A stretch of 64,000 nt of DNA from Littorina saxatilis (Eukaryota > Mollusca > Gastropoda > Littorinimorpha > Littorinidae). Position 1 is the first letter of the stretch. Every line of letters begins with the position of its first letter. The position numbers and the translations under genes are program-made. Under the pieces are notes generated by a model. It was not told the DNA's origin. It made no database searches and saw only the letters and a list, made by a program, of their open reading frames with translations. Shown here in pieces: positions 1-11,754 of this stretch. The stretch is from NCBI RefSeq assembly GCF_037325665.1, contig NC_090251.1:30364326-30428325 (forward strand). The letters are read 5' to 3'.

Positions 1-3000
1 TTGCCTCCTCTCAGCGGCCAGTTGTTGCCCCCCACGTCTGGTGAGCCACCGTTCTGATTGAAAACAACAACACAGCAAGACGCGCCAGTGAAGCGAATAT
101 ATGTTGTCATATATATAAGAGCAAATTATGTTCATAAGTTTATCTTGTTGTGCTCCTTTATTAAAACATACATTCCATGGCTTTGTAAAGTTGTATCAGA
201 ATAAAATACTGTTTAAACCAAGCGAAACTAATTTATATAGTCAATCTGTCCAACTTACAGAACGAAACTGAACTCGCAGCGGCACAGATTGATTGAAGTG
301 ACAAGCCAGTATGGCGCCGCACACAGGAACTTTTATCAAAGCGCCGTTCGATCATTATTTACTCCTTCATCCTTACTTGTGAATAGTACTAGTAAGGTAC
401 AGCGGTAAGGATGATAGTAGTAGCAAGGTACAGTGAGGATGATAGTAGTAGTAAGGTACAGTAAGGATGAAGGAGTAAATAATGATCGAACGGCGTTTGA
501 TAAAAGTTCCTGTGGCGCCGCAGTAGCGTATAGCGCTTCACCGGAATGCGCGCTTTTCTCTCTTTTTTGTTAAAACTTTCTAAGCTTGTTTTGAATCCAA
601 ACATTACATACCTATATGTTTTTGGTATTCACTAAATGTAAAATGACCCTGAGATCAAAATGTTAGAACCTTGAGAAGGACTAACAGGGCGGGGCAAATG
701 AAAGGAATACGCTGGTACCTTCTTTTATTCTATTTTCCCTCTTGTCACAACTTTGTAGCCACACGATTGGAGATTTTCTGGTGTGTCCCAACTCAGAGAA
801 ATAGGGGAAAGAGAGACTGAGGAGGGGGAGGGGGGGACACACACACAGAGATAGAAAGACAGGCGAGACAATGACAGGCCAGAGAGACAGAAACTAGTTA
901 GAAATCAAATTTGTCACAAATAATGATATCAACACATCGTGAATGAACCCATATGTAATTAATGCACTCCTGGTAAAATATATAACTGCCAAAATCTGCG
1001 AAAGCAATTGTAATAGCATCTTTTTCCAAAGAAATTGGATCCGGTGTAACACGAGAAAATTACTCCCACGAGATTTTTACTCCGGAGTAAACATTTCGTA
1101 CGAAAATGTTACTCCCTTTACGAAAAAAGCACTCCCCCATTGCACGAGAAAATGACTCCCCAAGACAGGTGAGTTCCGAGTAAACATTTTGTACAAAAAT
1201 GTTACTCCCCTGACGAATAAATAACGAATAAATTACTTCACCCCAACACGAGCAATTTAACTTCCCATGTCAGGTGTACGAAATTTATACTCCCTTGTCC
1301 CCTGTTAGTCTTGGTGGTGGAAGGGGTGGAGGGAGGGTAGCGCGACATTCGTGTGCGCGAGATCACTTATTGGCATTATCCCTTCGCCCGCATCCCATTT
1401 TTGCGTACGAGATTTTTTGTGGAAGTAAAAAAAATGGGGAGTAAAATTTTCGTGGAGGGAGTAATTTTTTCGTGCCTTGGGGAGTTCTTTAATTTCTCGT
1501 ACGAAAAGTGTACTCGGAGTAAGAATTTCGTACGAAATATTTACTCCGGAGTAAATTTTTCGTGGAGTCAAAATTTCGTGTTACACCGGCCTTTACAACC
1601 TCATAATTCAAAACATGACCGTTCCGGCAATATCACATTGCATTTTACTGCGCTGGTACTGACGCAGGGTCACCTGCCTTTTTTTCTTTTTTTTTTTACA
1701 ATATCAATTACCAAAAAGAAAAACTTACATCACTTGTAAAAATGATCAAAGCGTTGTCCAGGAGACCTTCTCTCTGCAGAGCAGCCGTCGCGTTACCGAA
1801 AGCTTCATCCAACACCGATATCATTCCTGTAACACATCATTTTGTTGACGCATACGAGATAGCACTCTGTCTGTGGAATTTTTCGTACGTACGACTATCT
1901 CTTTTATCCAAAGCATTTGCAAAAGAAGAAAGTATTGTAATGTTTACGTGATGCTCTTTGTGTTGTTGAAAATACTGGTTTCAATATATGTATCTAAATT
2001 AGCTGCCCATTTCACAAAATGGGAAAGTTTGAGAATCCCATTCACAGATTCGGAAAATCGCTGCCGATTTCGTGAAATAGGCAGCAAATGGTCAGCGTTT
2101 TGCCGATTTCGTGAAATGGGCAGCGTTTTGCCGATTAAGTGAACTCGGCAATTCCTTGAATTCGACACGACATCCCCCCTTTTGGAGTGTTGGCCTGCTG
2201 TGACAACTCAGTGCCAGATATTTTTTTCCTGCCAGCAGATGTGCAGGATACTGCGAGGAAACCTCACGTAAGAAGAATAATGCATCTGAGAAACTATACA
2301 ACGGAACTCACCATTGAAGGTTTTACGGTTGGGATTTTTGACTTCTGGGTGAAGGTCAACAAAACGTTGAGGCGCCTGTAAAGATAAAAAAAATAATGTG
2401 TCATTATGTTTTGTTTTAATGGACTCACTCTGTCTCACTGTCGATGTGTCTCTGTTTGTTTTGGTGGTAGATTAGAGTATGCATATCTTATGTATTCATT
2501 GTGTATTGCTGTGTTGTTAACTATCTGATGCTGTAGGATCCGTCACGTTTGATGTATGTATACTTTTTTTTATGTTTCACACCCCTTTAAATGGGGCTAT
2601 GGCCTTAATGAATAAACCATCCATTCATCCATCTCTGCCTGGCTCTGTCTCTCTACTACTTTCTTAATCTCTTTCTATCCCTTTCATACATATACACAGA
2701 CACACGCATGCACAAGCACACAGACACATACACACATGCAAACACACACACACGCACACACACACACTGACACACACACACACACACACACGCACACACA
2801 CGCACTAACACACACACACACGCACACACACACACTGACATACGCACACACACACACTGACACTGACACTGACACACGCACACACAAACACACACACACA
2901 CTCACACACACACACACACACACGCACACACACACTGACACACACACACTCACACACACACACAACCACACACACACACTCACACACACATACACACACA

Positions 3001-3814
3001 CCGTCGCACACACACACTGACACACACACACACACTCACACACACACACACACACACACACAACCACACACACACACACATACTTACTTCCAGCGGACTG
3101 TGCACTGATTGGTAGGACAGAAACAGAAACAGGGGCTGTGTTTTGTCGTGTTCTGCTATGACTTTTTCCATTCCGCGATTTAATATGTACTGAAACACAG
3201 AAGCAGAACGTGTTCTTACATTCCTCCTTTTTCAGAACTACCAACGGGCCAAATTGACTAAACGATAAAAGTCAAAAATGAAAAGCTTTAAAAGTGTTAT
3301 GGAGTCAAAACAAACAAACTGATAACCATTTTCTTGGAGTGGTCATTTTGCTTTTCAGGGGTCAGTAAAGATATCACTTCATAAAACAATCGCGGAAACC
3401 AAACTAGCATATTACCAAAGGTTACATATATATACATGTACAATAAACGCGAGTTTCAATTACAAAATCTTTTCTTATAGCATGCCCCTTAGCATCTGCG
3501 GTAAATAAAAACAAAGCAAGACAGAAACTCTGCTTTTTACTGCTTATCATTTCCCTCGGAAAAGCCTGCACAAAATGTCAAACATCGCACACCAACAACT
3601 TGCAAAAATAGAAGAATAATCGCTTGAGCTTTTCCTGCCTCACCATCCCATACTCCATATCGGGGTCAGGTAACACTTCTTCGTTGTCGCGTAGATCGTA
3701 CCCCTCCTCCACTACGAAACAGAAAAGTAATTATCAGAATGAGATCATAATTAATAATTCTGTATTTAAAAGGTGGTCCACACACACGCACGCACGCACG
3801 CACACACACACTGG

Positions 3815-3845
<31 letters not shown>

Positions 3846-3846
3846 A

Positions 3847-3887
<41 letters not shown>

Positions 3888-5965
3888 ACACAGTAGGGAG
3901 CACAATAAAAATGGGTACATAATTTAACACCCTGCACATGTGTTGTTTTTAAATTTCAGAGATAAATACGTTCATAGCCTCGTTGCACAGCATCGTTGGT
4001 TTGTCAGTGCCCTCTTTGAAATGACAGATTAGTAATAAAAACCAACTAAAAACACAAGCATTATAGCTTTTTCATTATTTTATTGATGTTATCATAAATT
4101 CGCACTTCAATGAAAAATACATGGGGAAAATCCTGCCAACAACAAGCAAATGATCATTTAACCAAAGGGAAGTAAGCGCTCTAAATGCAAACGACATGTG
4201 TAATGGAGTAAGCGAGAGTTATGCTGAACCACATCTCCTGGCACCTGAGCATTAAATTAACAAGCGACTTTCATCCTCAAAAAAAAGAAAAGAAGAAGAT
4301 AGAAAGAACGATTCAAGAACAACATACATCCATTAAAAAAACATCTTCTTCAACATGGAATTACTGCGTCGGTACCTTTGCCATTTGAGTGGTTGTAGTA
4401 ACCTTCCTGTCCACCATAGTAACCAAGAAAAGAGTCGAATCCACGATAGCGCGGCGTGTAGCGCCAGTTACAGAAACCTAAATGCCATCTGCAAAAATCA
4501 GAAATAAAAAAATTATTGTTGGTGTTTTTTCACAAATCTGTAATTCTCTTTCATTTAATTTGTTGGATAACCGTTCTCAAAGTTTTTGGTTTGAGTAAGT
4601 CTGTTTTGCGATCAAAAATAAAAAAAATCTCTCCTCTCCTTTCACTACCCATAACCCCTTAATCTCTTCGTGCGTGTGCGCGCGTGCATACGCGCGCGTG
4701 TGTGTGCGTGATTTTGTCTGTTTTTCTTCCTCTCAGTATCTGTCTGGCTGTCTGGCTGTCTGTCTGTCTGGCTGGCTGGCTGTCCGTCTGTCGGTCTGTC
4801 CATGCGTAAGTCAGAGTGGTACCATCCGCATCTGTCTGTGCGTACCACAGGCACTCGACACGAGGTAGGGCGGGAGTCAAAGGGGGAGATGCCTGTGGGT
4901 TGCTCTCAAGACTACTAGGAGTACTAGAAACTGTAGCCGCAAAGGATGCCGTACTCAATCACCCGGCACGTGACATCCAAGACATAAGCCCCGCCCACCT
5001 CGTATCGAGTGCCTGTGGTGCGTACAGGTCTGTTTGTTCGCTCGCATGCTCGTGTGTGCGTGCGTCAGTGTCGTCTTGCAACTTACTTTCCCACCAGGTG
5101 TGTAGCATAGCCTTTCTGTTTCAACAGCTCTGGCAGCAGCGTGAAGCGACTTGGTAGGTACATCTCCTTGAAATGAATGATTGGGATGTGCTGAAAGAAA
5201 TAATCAAGAACAGGAATCAACAGTTCGCGGTCGGTTACGCTATGTCCTCTATCTTTGTTGATTTAAAAACAAAAATTTTTAAAAACTTTTATTCATATCA
5301 ACATTATTTTGTTTAACTTTTAATTCCGTGTTTACACCAAATAATTTTGTTTTCACTGCTGTAAGGTGGTGTAAAGAAGAGAGAGGTGGGGGGGGGGGGG
5401 GGGCGTCAGACATTCACACAGACAGAGAGTCGGAGGAATAAAGAGGCAAGGACAGAAAAGTCTAAGACTTTTAGAGACAAAGAAGAACAGACAGACAGAC
5501 AGACTTGCTAACTATCAGACTAGTCTGCGATAATAATTGACACTGAGAGAGGCAGATCATATGAATTGAGTACCTGAAGACCGGTACGGTGAGCATAGTA
5601 CCCTGTCATGAAGCTTGCTCGAGACCTGTGTAAAAAAAAGATACCCAGAGACTGAACTGTAAATGTATCAACAACAAAAAAGGCCATGCGTGTACCTTTA
5701 GCGCACTTCTGTGACAAAGTAAAATAAATGAACCCAATGTAGTAAATGTGTGTGCTGATTTTGAGCGCGAAGGTAACCTTAATAAAATTAAGGGAATTAC
5801 TTTCGAGTACAAATATTAACAACAACACTACTACTACTACTGCTGCTACTGCTACTGCTACTGCTGCTGCTGCTGCTACTACTACTACTACCGTACTACT
5901 ACTGCTGCTACTGCTACTGCTGCTAGGCTCAGCTGCTACGACTACTGGTGCTACTGCTACTGCTG

Positions 5966-6034
<69 letters not shown>

Positions 6035-7032
6035 ATGAGACCTAAAAAAGCGCGATCCAAGACGAATCGTGCTCTCTGCGCTTTACTTATTAACTATGAA
6101 TACACTAGTTTAACATTGAATGTACGAATCCAAACCACAAGCAGAACATTCACAATTACAGCTTTAAAGATACAAACACATACGGTGAGCAAACAGGTGC
6201 CACATAGGACGAGTTAAGTATAACACCCGCCCGGGCGTATTTCTCCAAGTTGGGCGTTTTGACCTGTGGGTTGTGCCAGCTGACATCATTCCAACCTGCA
6301 AAGGGCACACCAGTCTTTGAACTCATATTGTGCACAGTATATTGTAATTACTTACAAATGACATTTAAAACACGCACACACACACGCACGCATGCACGCA
6401 CGTATACACACACACAACCACGCACACACATGCACGCACGAACACACACACACACTGACACGCACGCACGCCACACACGCTTGCACACACACACACATGC
6501 ACATGCGCGCGCGCACAAACACACTTGCACGCACGCTCGCACACACATACACACGCGCGCGCACAAACACACTTGCACGCACGCTCGCACACCTGATACA
6601 CACACACATACATACACACACATACACACGCACGCGCGCGCACACACACATACACACACACGCACATACAGACAGAGAGAGAGAGAGAGATAGAGAACGG
6701 ACAGACATACAGCGAAAGACACAGCCAGAAACAGCCTGACCGAGACAGTCAGACAGACAGACAGACAGACAAAAACTGATACAGAAACAGACGGAGAGAC
6801 CATCAGAATCAGAGACAGACGTAGACAGAGATGATGAACGCAGAAAGCCTAAGGGGTAGCCTACATTTAAATATTTAAGACAAAAAGACATATAGTACCT
6901 ACCTAGATCATCAGCCACAATAAAAATAATGTGAGGATAGGGAGCTTTTGGCGACGGCATAAACAACAGCTTCAACGCCAACAACGCTACAGCCGCCACA
7001 CCAAGGACCTTCAATACGGCCGTTCGCGACAT
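1..7032 (-). CDS. Arylsulfatase B-like sulfatase, 3' part beyond the left edge
   Basis: Exons (minus strand): 7032-6903, 6295-6184, 5625-5574, 5190-5087, 4488-4376, 3711-3644, 3189-3088, 2375-2312, 1826-1729, 53-1, with consistent phases, giving about 298 residues of a family usually near 500-550. Met at 7032 opens a hydrophobic signal or anchor segment (about residues 5-24). Next come [10 protein letters not shown] (metal ligands Asp41, Asp42), the sulfatase signature [11 protein letters not shown] (Cys79 is the formylglycine site, split between exons 2 and 3), GKWHLGF (Lys133, His135), a [11 protein letters not shown] stretch typical of the ARSB/ARSI/ARSJ group, QSVHSPLE (His223) and TSD|NGG (Asp281, Asn282). 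All the usual catalytic positions in this half are present, so the gene looks functional. The family removes sulfate from glycosaminoglycans (ARSB: N-acetylgalactosamine-4-sulfate) in lysosomes or outside cells. Gastropods may carry paralogues, so no orthologue symbol is assigned. Introns hold microsatellites and two foldback elements. Sulfatase identity is nearly certain; the exon 5 donor (4376) was chosen by phase. Confidence 0.93.
311..524. repeat. Foldback element with ~62-bp inverted arms
   Basis: Positions 312-375 and 461-523 are near-perfect reverse complements (arms start GCGCCGC). The loop is made of short tandem units with GGTACAG and GATGATAGTAG. It lies in the last visible intron of the sulfatase gene. 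MITE-like; no coding capacity; class unknown. Confidence 0.75.
1041..1589. repeat. Foldback/MITE rich in ACTCCGGAGT and TTCGTACGAAA palindromes
   Basis: The ends are CCGGTGTAACACGA and its exact complement TCGTGTTACACCGG. Inside, both halves repeat short palindromes (ACTCCGGAGT, TTCGTACGAAA) in mirrored order, so each strand can fold into many hairpins. Intronic in the sulfatase gene (between its exons 9 and 10). No clear target duplication seen. Confidence 0.7.
1990..2155. repeat. Short minisatellite (GCCGATTTCGTGAAATGGGCAG unit family)
   Basis: About four imperfect units with TTTCGTGAAAT or TTTCACAAAAT cores, roughly 35 bp apart, lie in the sulfatase intron between exons 8 and 9. The core is itself nearly palindromic. 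Confidence 0.6.
2688..3081. repeat. (AC)n microsatellite, ~390 bp, interrupted
   Basis: CA/CACACTGACA tract in the sulfatase intron between exons 7 and 8, ending a few bases from the exon 7 donor (exon ends 3088). Long open frames of alternating Thr/His or Cys/Val here are artefacts of the repeat. Confidence 0.95.
3779..3894. repeat. (AC)n microsatellite
   Basis: CACACA with interspersed CACG and CATA units in the intron between sulfatase exons 5 and 6, about 70 bp upstream of the exon 6 acceptor in gene orientation. Confidence 0.95.
4668..4806. repeat. (CG/TG)n and (CTGT/CTGG)n simple repeat
   Basis: GTGCGTGTGCGCGC followed by a CTGTCTGGCTG-type tract, in the intron between sulfatase exons 4 and 5. 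Confidence 0.85.
5822..6033. repeat. (CTA)n/(CTG)n trinucleotide tract
   Basis: About 210 bp of ACT/GCT triplets, pure (ACT)n at the right end, in the intron between sulfatase exons 2 and 3. Not translated in any plausible transcript. Confidence 0.95.
6366..6800. repeat. (CA)n, (GA)n and (GACA)n compound microsatellite
   Basis: CACACG-rich tract (6366-6670), then GA and GACA blocks (6671-6770), between sulfatase exons 1 and 2. Confidence 0.93.
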
Positions 7033-7781
7033 TCTGCGTCCTCTCTCTTTTTGTCTCTACGATCTCTTCAATACGATATACGATTCCGTCTTAACACACG
7101 TCACCGGAACTACAAACACAAACAATTATGTCATGAATATGACTGACATTGTCGAGTTTTTTGCACTGTGCCACACACAAAAAGGTTTTAGGCCATTTTG
7201 ATGTCAAAAATTGTTTTTGTTGGTCTTTTCAACTTTTCCGGATCAGCACAGTTCACAAAGCATTAAAACGCGTGACGTGTAAGCTTCAAAATTGTATAAT
7301 GTCTTGGGCATATTAAATTCACACCCCGACAGTCGCCGAATAACCGAAGGCTCCTATTAACATGTCCTCACATGGGTTCTGATTAATTTTAGAGAAGCTC
7401 CTCGGACACCGGTATTCGCGTAAAATCAATTCACAGTCAATGCATTTTTGTTGAGAGAAAAAACTCTACCACCAATCACAACAAACGCAGACTGATCCAC
7501 GACAACTTTTACGCACTGATAAACAGACAATAAAGACAAGTAGACTAGTTTACAGAAGAAATATCACTATGTGTAGTTTTTACACAGTTATTTGTGGATA
7601 TACTTGCTTAGCCATGAAATACACGTCCATCGCTTTACACACTTCTAAGCCGCAATAGACACCATGATTGATATTGGGACAGTGCAACCCGTCATCGATG
7701 ATCATAGAGCAGACTCGTGCGAGTCAGATTTAGATAAATAAACAAACGCTGAATAAAACATTGTAAGAGAGAGAGAGAGAG

Positions 7782-7837
<56 letters not shown>

Positions 7838-7919
7838 TACAGACAGACAGACAGACACAGACTGACCGACTAACAGAGACAGGCAGACAGACAGACAGAC
7901 AGACAGGTACTCACACACA

Positions 7920-7966
<47 letters not shown>

Positions 7967-8256
7967 ACACACACACACACACACACACACACTGAGAGAC
8001 GAAACACTATGAATAAAAACACGTAAATGAAAAAAGTGCAGAAACAGCGGGGTGTGAAGGGAGGGGTCGAACAAATGGGATAAAAAGGGGGGGGGGGGGA
8101 AATGCACGTGCAATACATCACAAAGACAATACAAAACATGGCATGTAATCCCGGTATAAAGCATCGTTGTTATGGCAAGGTTGGTGGGATGACATTAATT
8201 AATAACTGCTTTTCTTGTATCCCTTGTATTCTTTTTTGGTTCAGTTTACCTTATTC
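7033..8256. other. Upstream region of the sulfatase gene
   Basis: No further exon is recognised. It should contain the 5' UTR and promoter (minus orientation), but no TATA box at a convincing distance from Met 7032 was found. Simple repeats: (GA)n at 7767-7833, (GACA)n at 7840-7905, (CA)n at 7912-7993, and a poly-G run near 8089. Confidence 0.5.
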
Positions 8257-9140
8257 TTTTTATATTTAGTCAAGTTTTGACTAAATATTTTAACATAGAG
8301 GGGGAATCGAAACGAGGGTCGTGGTGTATGTGTGTGTGTGTGTGTGTGTCTGTCTGTGCGCGTGTGTGTGTAGAGCGATTCAGACTAAACTACTGGACCG
8401 ATCTTTATGAAATTTTACATGAGAGTTCCTGGGAATGATATCCCCGGACGTTTTTTTCTTTTTTTCGATAAATGTCTTTGATGACGTCATATCCGGCATT
8501 TTGTAAAAGTTGAGGCGGCACTGTCACAGTCACACCCTCATTTTTCAATCAAATTGATTGAAATTTTGGCCAAGCAATCTTCGACGAAGGCCGGACTTCG
8601 GTATTGCATTTCAGCTTGGTGACTTAAAACTTAATCAATGACTTTGGTCATTAAAAATCTGAAAATTGTAAAACTTGAATTTTTTTTTATAAAACGATCC
8701 AAATTTACGTTCATCTTATTCGTCATCATTTCCTGATTCCAAAAACATATAAATATGTTATATGTGGATTAAAAACAAGCTCTGAAAATTAAAAATAAAA
8801 AATTTATGATCAAAATTAAATTTTTGAAATCAATTTAAAAACACTTTCATCTTATTCCTTGTCGGTTCCTGATTCCAAAAACATATAGATATGATATGAT
8901 TGGATTAAAAACACGCTCAGAAAGTTAAAACGAAGAGAGGTACAGAAAAGCGTGCTATCCTTCTCAGCGCAACTACTACCCCGCTCTTCTTGTCAATTTC
9001 ACTGCCTTGGCCACGAGCGGTGGACTGACGATGCTACGAGTATACGGTCTTGCTGAAAAAATTGCATTGTGTTCAGTTTCATTCTGTGAGTTCGACAGCT
9101 TGACTAAATGTTGTATCTTCGCCTTACGCGACTTGTTTCT
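8257..9140. repeat. ~880-bp dispersed element, TTTAGTCAAGTTTTGACTAAAT type
   Basis: Begins with the palindrome ATTTAGTCAA-GTT-TTGACTAAAT, continues with a (GT)n stretch and a conserved non-coding body (dGACGTCATATCCGG region), and ends CTTGACTAAATG followed by CTTCGCCTTACGCGACTTG. The outer CTTGACTAAAT matches the start in inverted orientation. From memory this is an abundant repeat in Littorina sequence; that taxon link was not checked. No reading frame. Confidence 0.7.
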
Positions 9141-10347
9141 TTTTAGTTAGTTTGCTCTTGCTGCTTCTTCTTTTCTCTTTTTCTTTTTTTGGAGGGGGGC
9201 ATTGGCCGTTTTATGCAGCGAACTCGGTGTTTTCTGCTACTGCTACTGAAGTGCAACAGGTTCAACAGTTCCTCTAATTAACTCATCATACTTGGACTAA
9301 CGTCGGTTAAATCCCCCCCCCCCCCCCCCGGCCCCCCATGCAACACGTGTGCGGTGTGTGGGAAGATTTTCATTCTGACACGCGTTTTTAATCAACGCCA
9401 AAGGTATGACTGCAAGATCAATTGCAATTTGCCCGGGATTGCATTGATCTGAATCGTGTGTTAATTGATCGATAAATGTGCATGGTATCTATATGGTGTG
9501 ATGCGGCAGATTTGTATTGTGGGTTCGTTTTTGTTTTGATAGTGTGTGTGTGTGGAGGGTTCGTGGGTGTTTATGCACGGGCGGGGGTAAGGGGTGTGAC
9601 AGTGTGTTTGTGTGTGTGTGTGTGTGTGTTTCTGTGTTAGGGGTCTTACAGTGTGTGCATATGCCTTCCTCTCTGCGTTGTCTCTGTGTTTGTCTGCTTG
9701 CCTGTTAGGTTGTGTCTAAGTGCATTGGTCTGCATATAGGACAGCAGTACAGACAAATATCTGAGAATAGCTTTCACTGTAGTGTAAATCAGACAGCGAC
9801 CAGTTATGTCAACCTCACAGCCTCATGTTTGTGCTTGTCTCGGTCAGATCGTCCAAGTATAGAGATCAAACAAAATATGCATCACACACACAACCACACG
9901 CACGCACAAACACACACACACGGACGAACACACACACACAGTATCTCTCACTCGTTTTTTCCCTCTTTACCTAATCATGCCCCCTTCCCCAGGACTATAA
10001 TTATACCTCATCCTTATCAACAGTTCAGATTGAAGTAAATATTTCACTTTTTTTTTTTAAAGAAAGCACAGTCAAACAAATTCAAGCACTTCCATCTGCC
10101 CACAAACCAACACACTTAACAATCATGTCGCAAGATCTTTATTTGGCTTCACTTACATAATCTGATTTACTGCTTCAATATTCATTAAAAAATAAGAAAC
10201 TCATGAAACATTCCTTCATCTGCTGTTTCAAGTCAAATACACATTCAAATTTTGTTTGACAGACAACACACATGAAATGTTCACATTGCGGGACTAAATG
10301 GCAAACTGAGCACATGCCCCCACACACACATTTGCACTCACTCTAAC
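9141..10347. other. Intergenic, no gene recognised
   Basis: Holds a poly-C run (near 9317-9333), a short (GT)n tract (9608-9630), (CA)n at 9880-9940, and otherwise unique-looking AT-rich sequence. Short open frames show no familiar domain. Confidence 0.5.
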
Positions 10348-10360
10348 ACATCAACTTTTT

Positions 10361-10724
10361 CTTTCTTTATTTGGTGTTTAACGTCGTTTTCAACCACGAA
10401 GGTTATATCCCGACGGGGAAAGGGGGGAAATGGGATAGAGCCACTTGTCAATTGTTTCTTGTTCACAAAAGCACTAATCAAAAAATTGCTCCAGGGGCTT
10501 GCAACGTAGTACAATATATTACCTTACTGGGTGAATGCAAGTTTCCAGTGCAAAGGACTTAACATTTCTTACATACTGCTTGACTAAAATCTTTACAAAA
10601 ATTGACTATATTCTATACAAGAAACACTTAACAAGAGTAAAAAAGAGAAACAGAATCCGTTAGTCGCCTCTTACGACATGCTGGGGAGCATCGGGTAAAT
10701 TCTTCCCCCTAACCCGCGGGGGGT
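10361..10724 (-). mobile_element. GTTTAACGTCG retroposon, copy 1
   Basis: Flanked by the 13-bp direct repeat ACATCAACTTTTT (10348-10360 and 10725-10737). Read on the minus strand it starts with a C-rich head (CCCCCCGCGGGTTAGGGGG) and ends in an A-rich tail (AAATAAAGAAAG). Target duplication plus A-rich tail point to retroposition. About 80-90% alike by eye to the copies at 34198 and 46616; this copy lacks the CCCATATTGG segment near the head. No tRNA-like head. The 63-codon open frame seen in two copies is not convincingly coding. Confidence 0.8.
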
Positions 10725-10739
10725 ACATCAACTTTTTAA

Positions 10740-10931
10740 TTACTGTCGAACCTGCCATGGGACATGATGGTGACAACCTCTCAATAATGACCACCTGCCC
10801 AATACGGCCACCAAAAAGGATCCCCGGTTTGTTTTCTCCCCAAGTAATTCACTTTTCCATAGCAACCACATGTTTATAACAACCACTTTTGATCGGTCCC
10901 TCTGGTGGACGTTTTAGACAGGTTCAACTGT
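10740..10931. repeat. Short TIR element, TACTGTCGAACCTG/CAGGTTCAACTGTA ends
   Basis: About 190 bp with imperfect 14-bp inverted ends that read TAC(A/T)GT-GAACCTG. The interior is repeated inverted (ACAACCTC, GACCACC, CAACCAC motifs). Resembles pogo/Tigger-like MITEs with a TA target; the class is an inference. Confidence 0.5.
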
Positions 10932-11387
10932 ACCTTCTATGCTATGTGTACAGGAAAACGTGCTAATGACAAAAAAACTGCATGGTGAGAAAGAGAGCAT
11001 CTTCAACAACAAAGACCCTACTTCTTCTTGTCGATCACAAACTGTCTACTCCAGGTTCTCCTCCGCACAGCTGGCAGCGGAGGGGGACAACAAAGACCCT
11101 AAATCCATGGACTTCCTGAGCAAAGCGAACTCTAAAACAGACTGCTAATGTATATTCGGGGGTATATAGGTTTCACTCTGTTAGTTGGCTTGTCTGTCTG
11201 TTTGTTTGTGTGCTTGTCCGCACTTGTATCTCTGGTGTTTATGGGTTGATTGAGCTTAACTTTGGCATGTAGCTTTCAAGTGCGGTAAAAATGGTCTGAG
11301 GTTCCTAGTGTAGCAAAAGAGGAAAGATATACATGTATACAACGCAAATCCAAAAACAAAGAGACTGCCAACGTTCCAAAATTCAGA

Positions 11388-11754
11388 ATCAAAAAACAAG
11401 AAAGGTAGGTTGTTGGAACGTTTGTTATTGACAAAACAATACATTCACAAATATATCGACCCAACGGTCTTTTAAGTGCACAGACAAACAATTAATAATT
11501 TTTTTTAATTTTTAATTTTTTATTTTATTTTTTTATTTATTTTTTTTTTAATTTTTTTTTATTATTTTTGTTTAATTTTTTATTTTTTATATTTTTATTA
11601 TCTATTATTCTCTTTATTTATATAATAACAAAAACTTATCTGGCTGACTTTTTCTTCCGCCTGCCACAAAGCCGCAAGTGAATGAATATATTTGTGAATG
11701 TATTGTTTTGTCAATAACAAACGTTCCAACAACCTACCTTTCTTGTGTTTTTGA
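11388..11754. repeat. Large inverted repeat with T-rich loop
   Basis: Arms 11388-11455 and 11686-11754 are near-perfect reverse complements (contain AACGTTTGTTATTGACAAA). The loop holds about 140 bp of almost pure T/A (11491-11630). Foldback element of unknown class, intergenic. Confidence 0.75.

Noticed and set aside
2656-3244. Long Cys/Val or Thr/His open frames over CA repeats (also 3624-3937, 6348-6803, 7730-8164)
   Set aside because: They are translations of (AC)n and (GA)n microsatellites and lie in introns or flanking DNA of the sulfatase gene.
5746-6045. A Thr/Leu-rich protein from the trinucleotide tract
   Set aside because: It is intronic (ACT)n repeat read in different frames.
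10371-10562. A conserved small protein [13 protein letters not shown] (also at 46633)
   Set aside because: Both lie in copies of the same retroposon family; the frame is lost in the third copy and has no coding bias.
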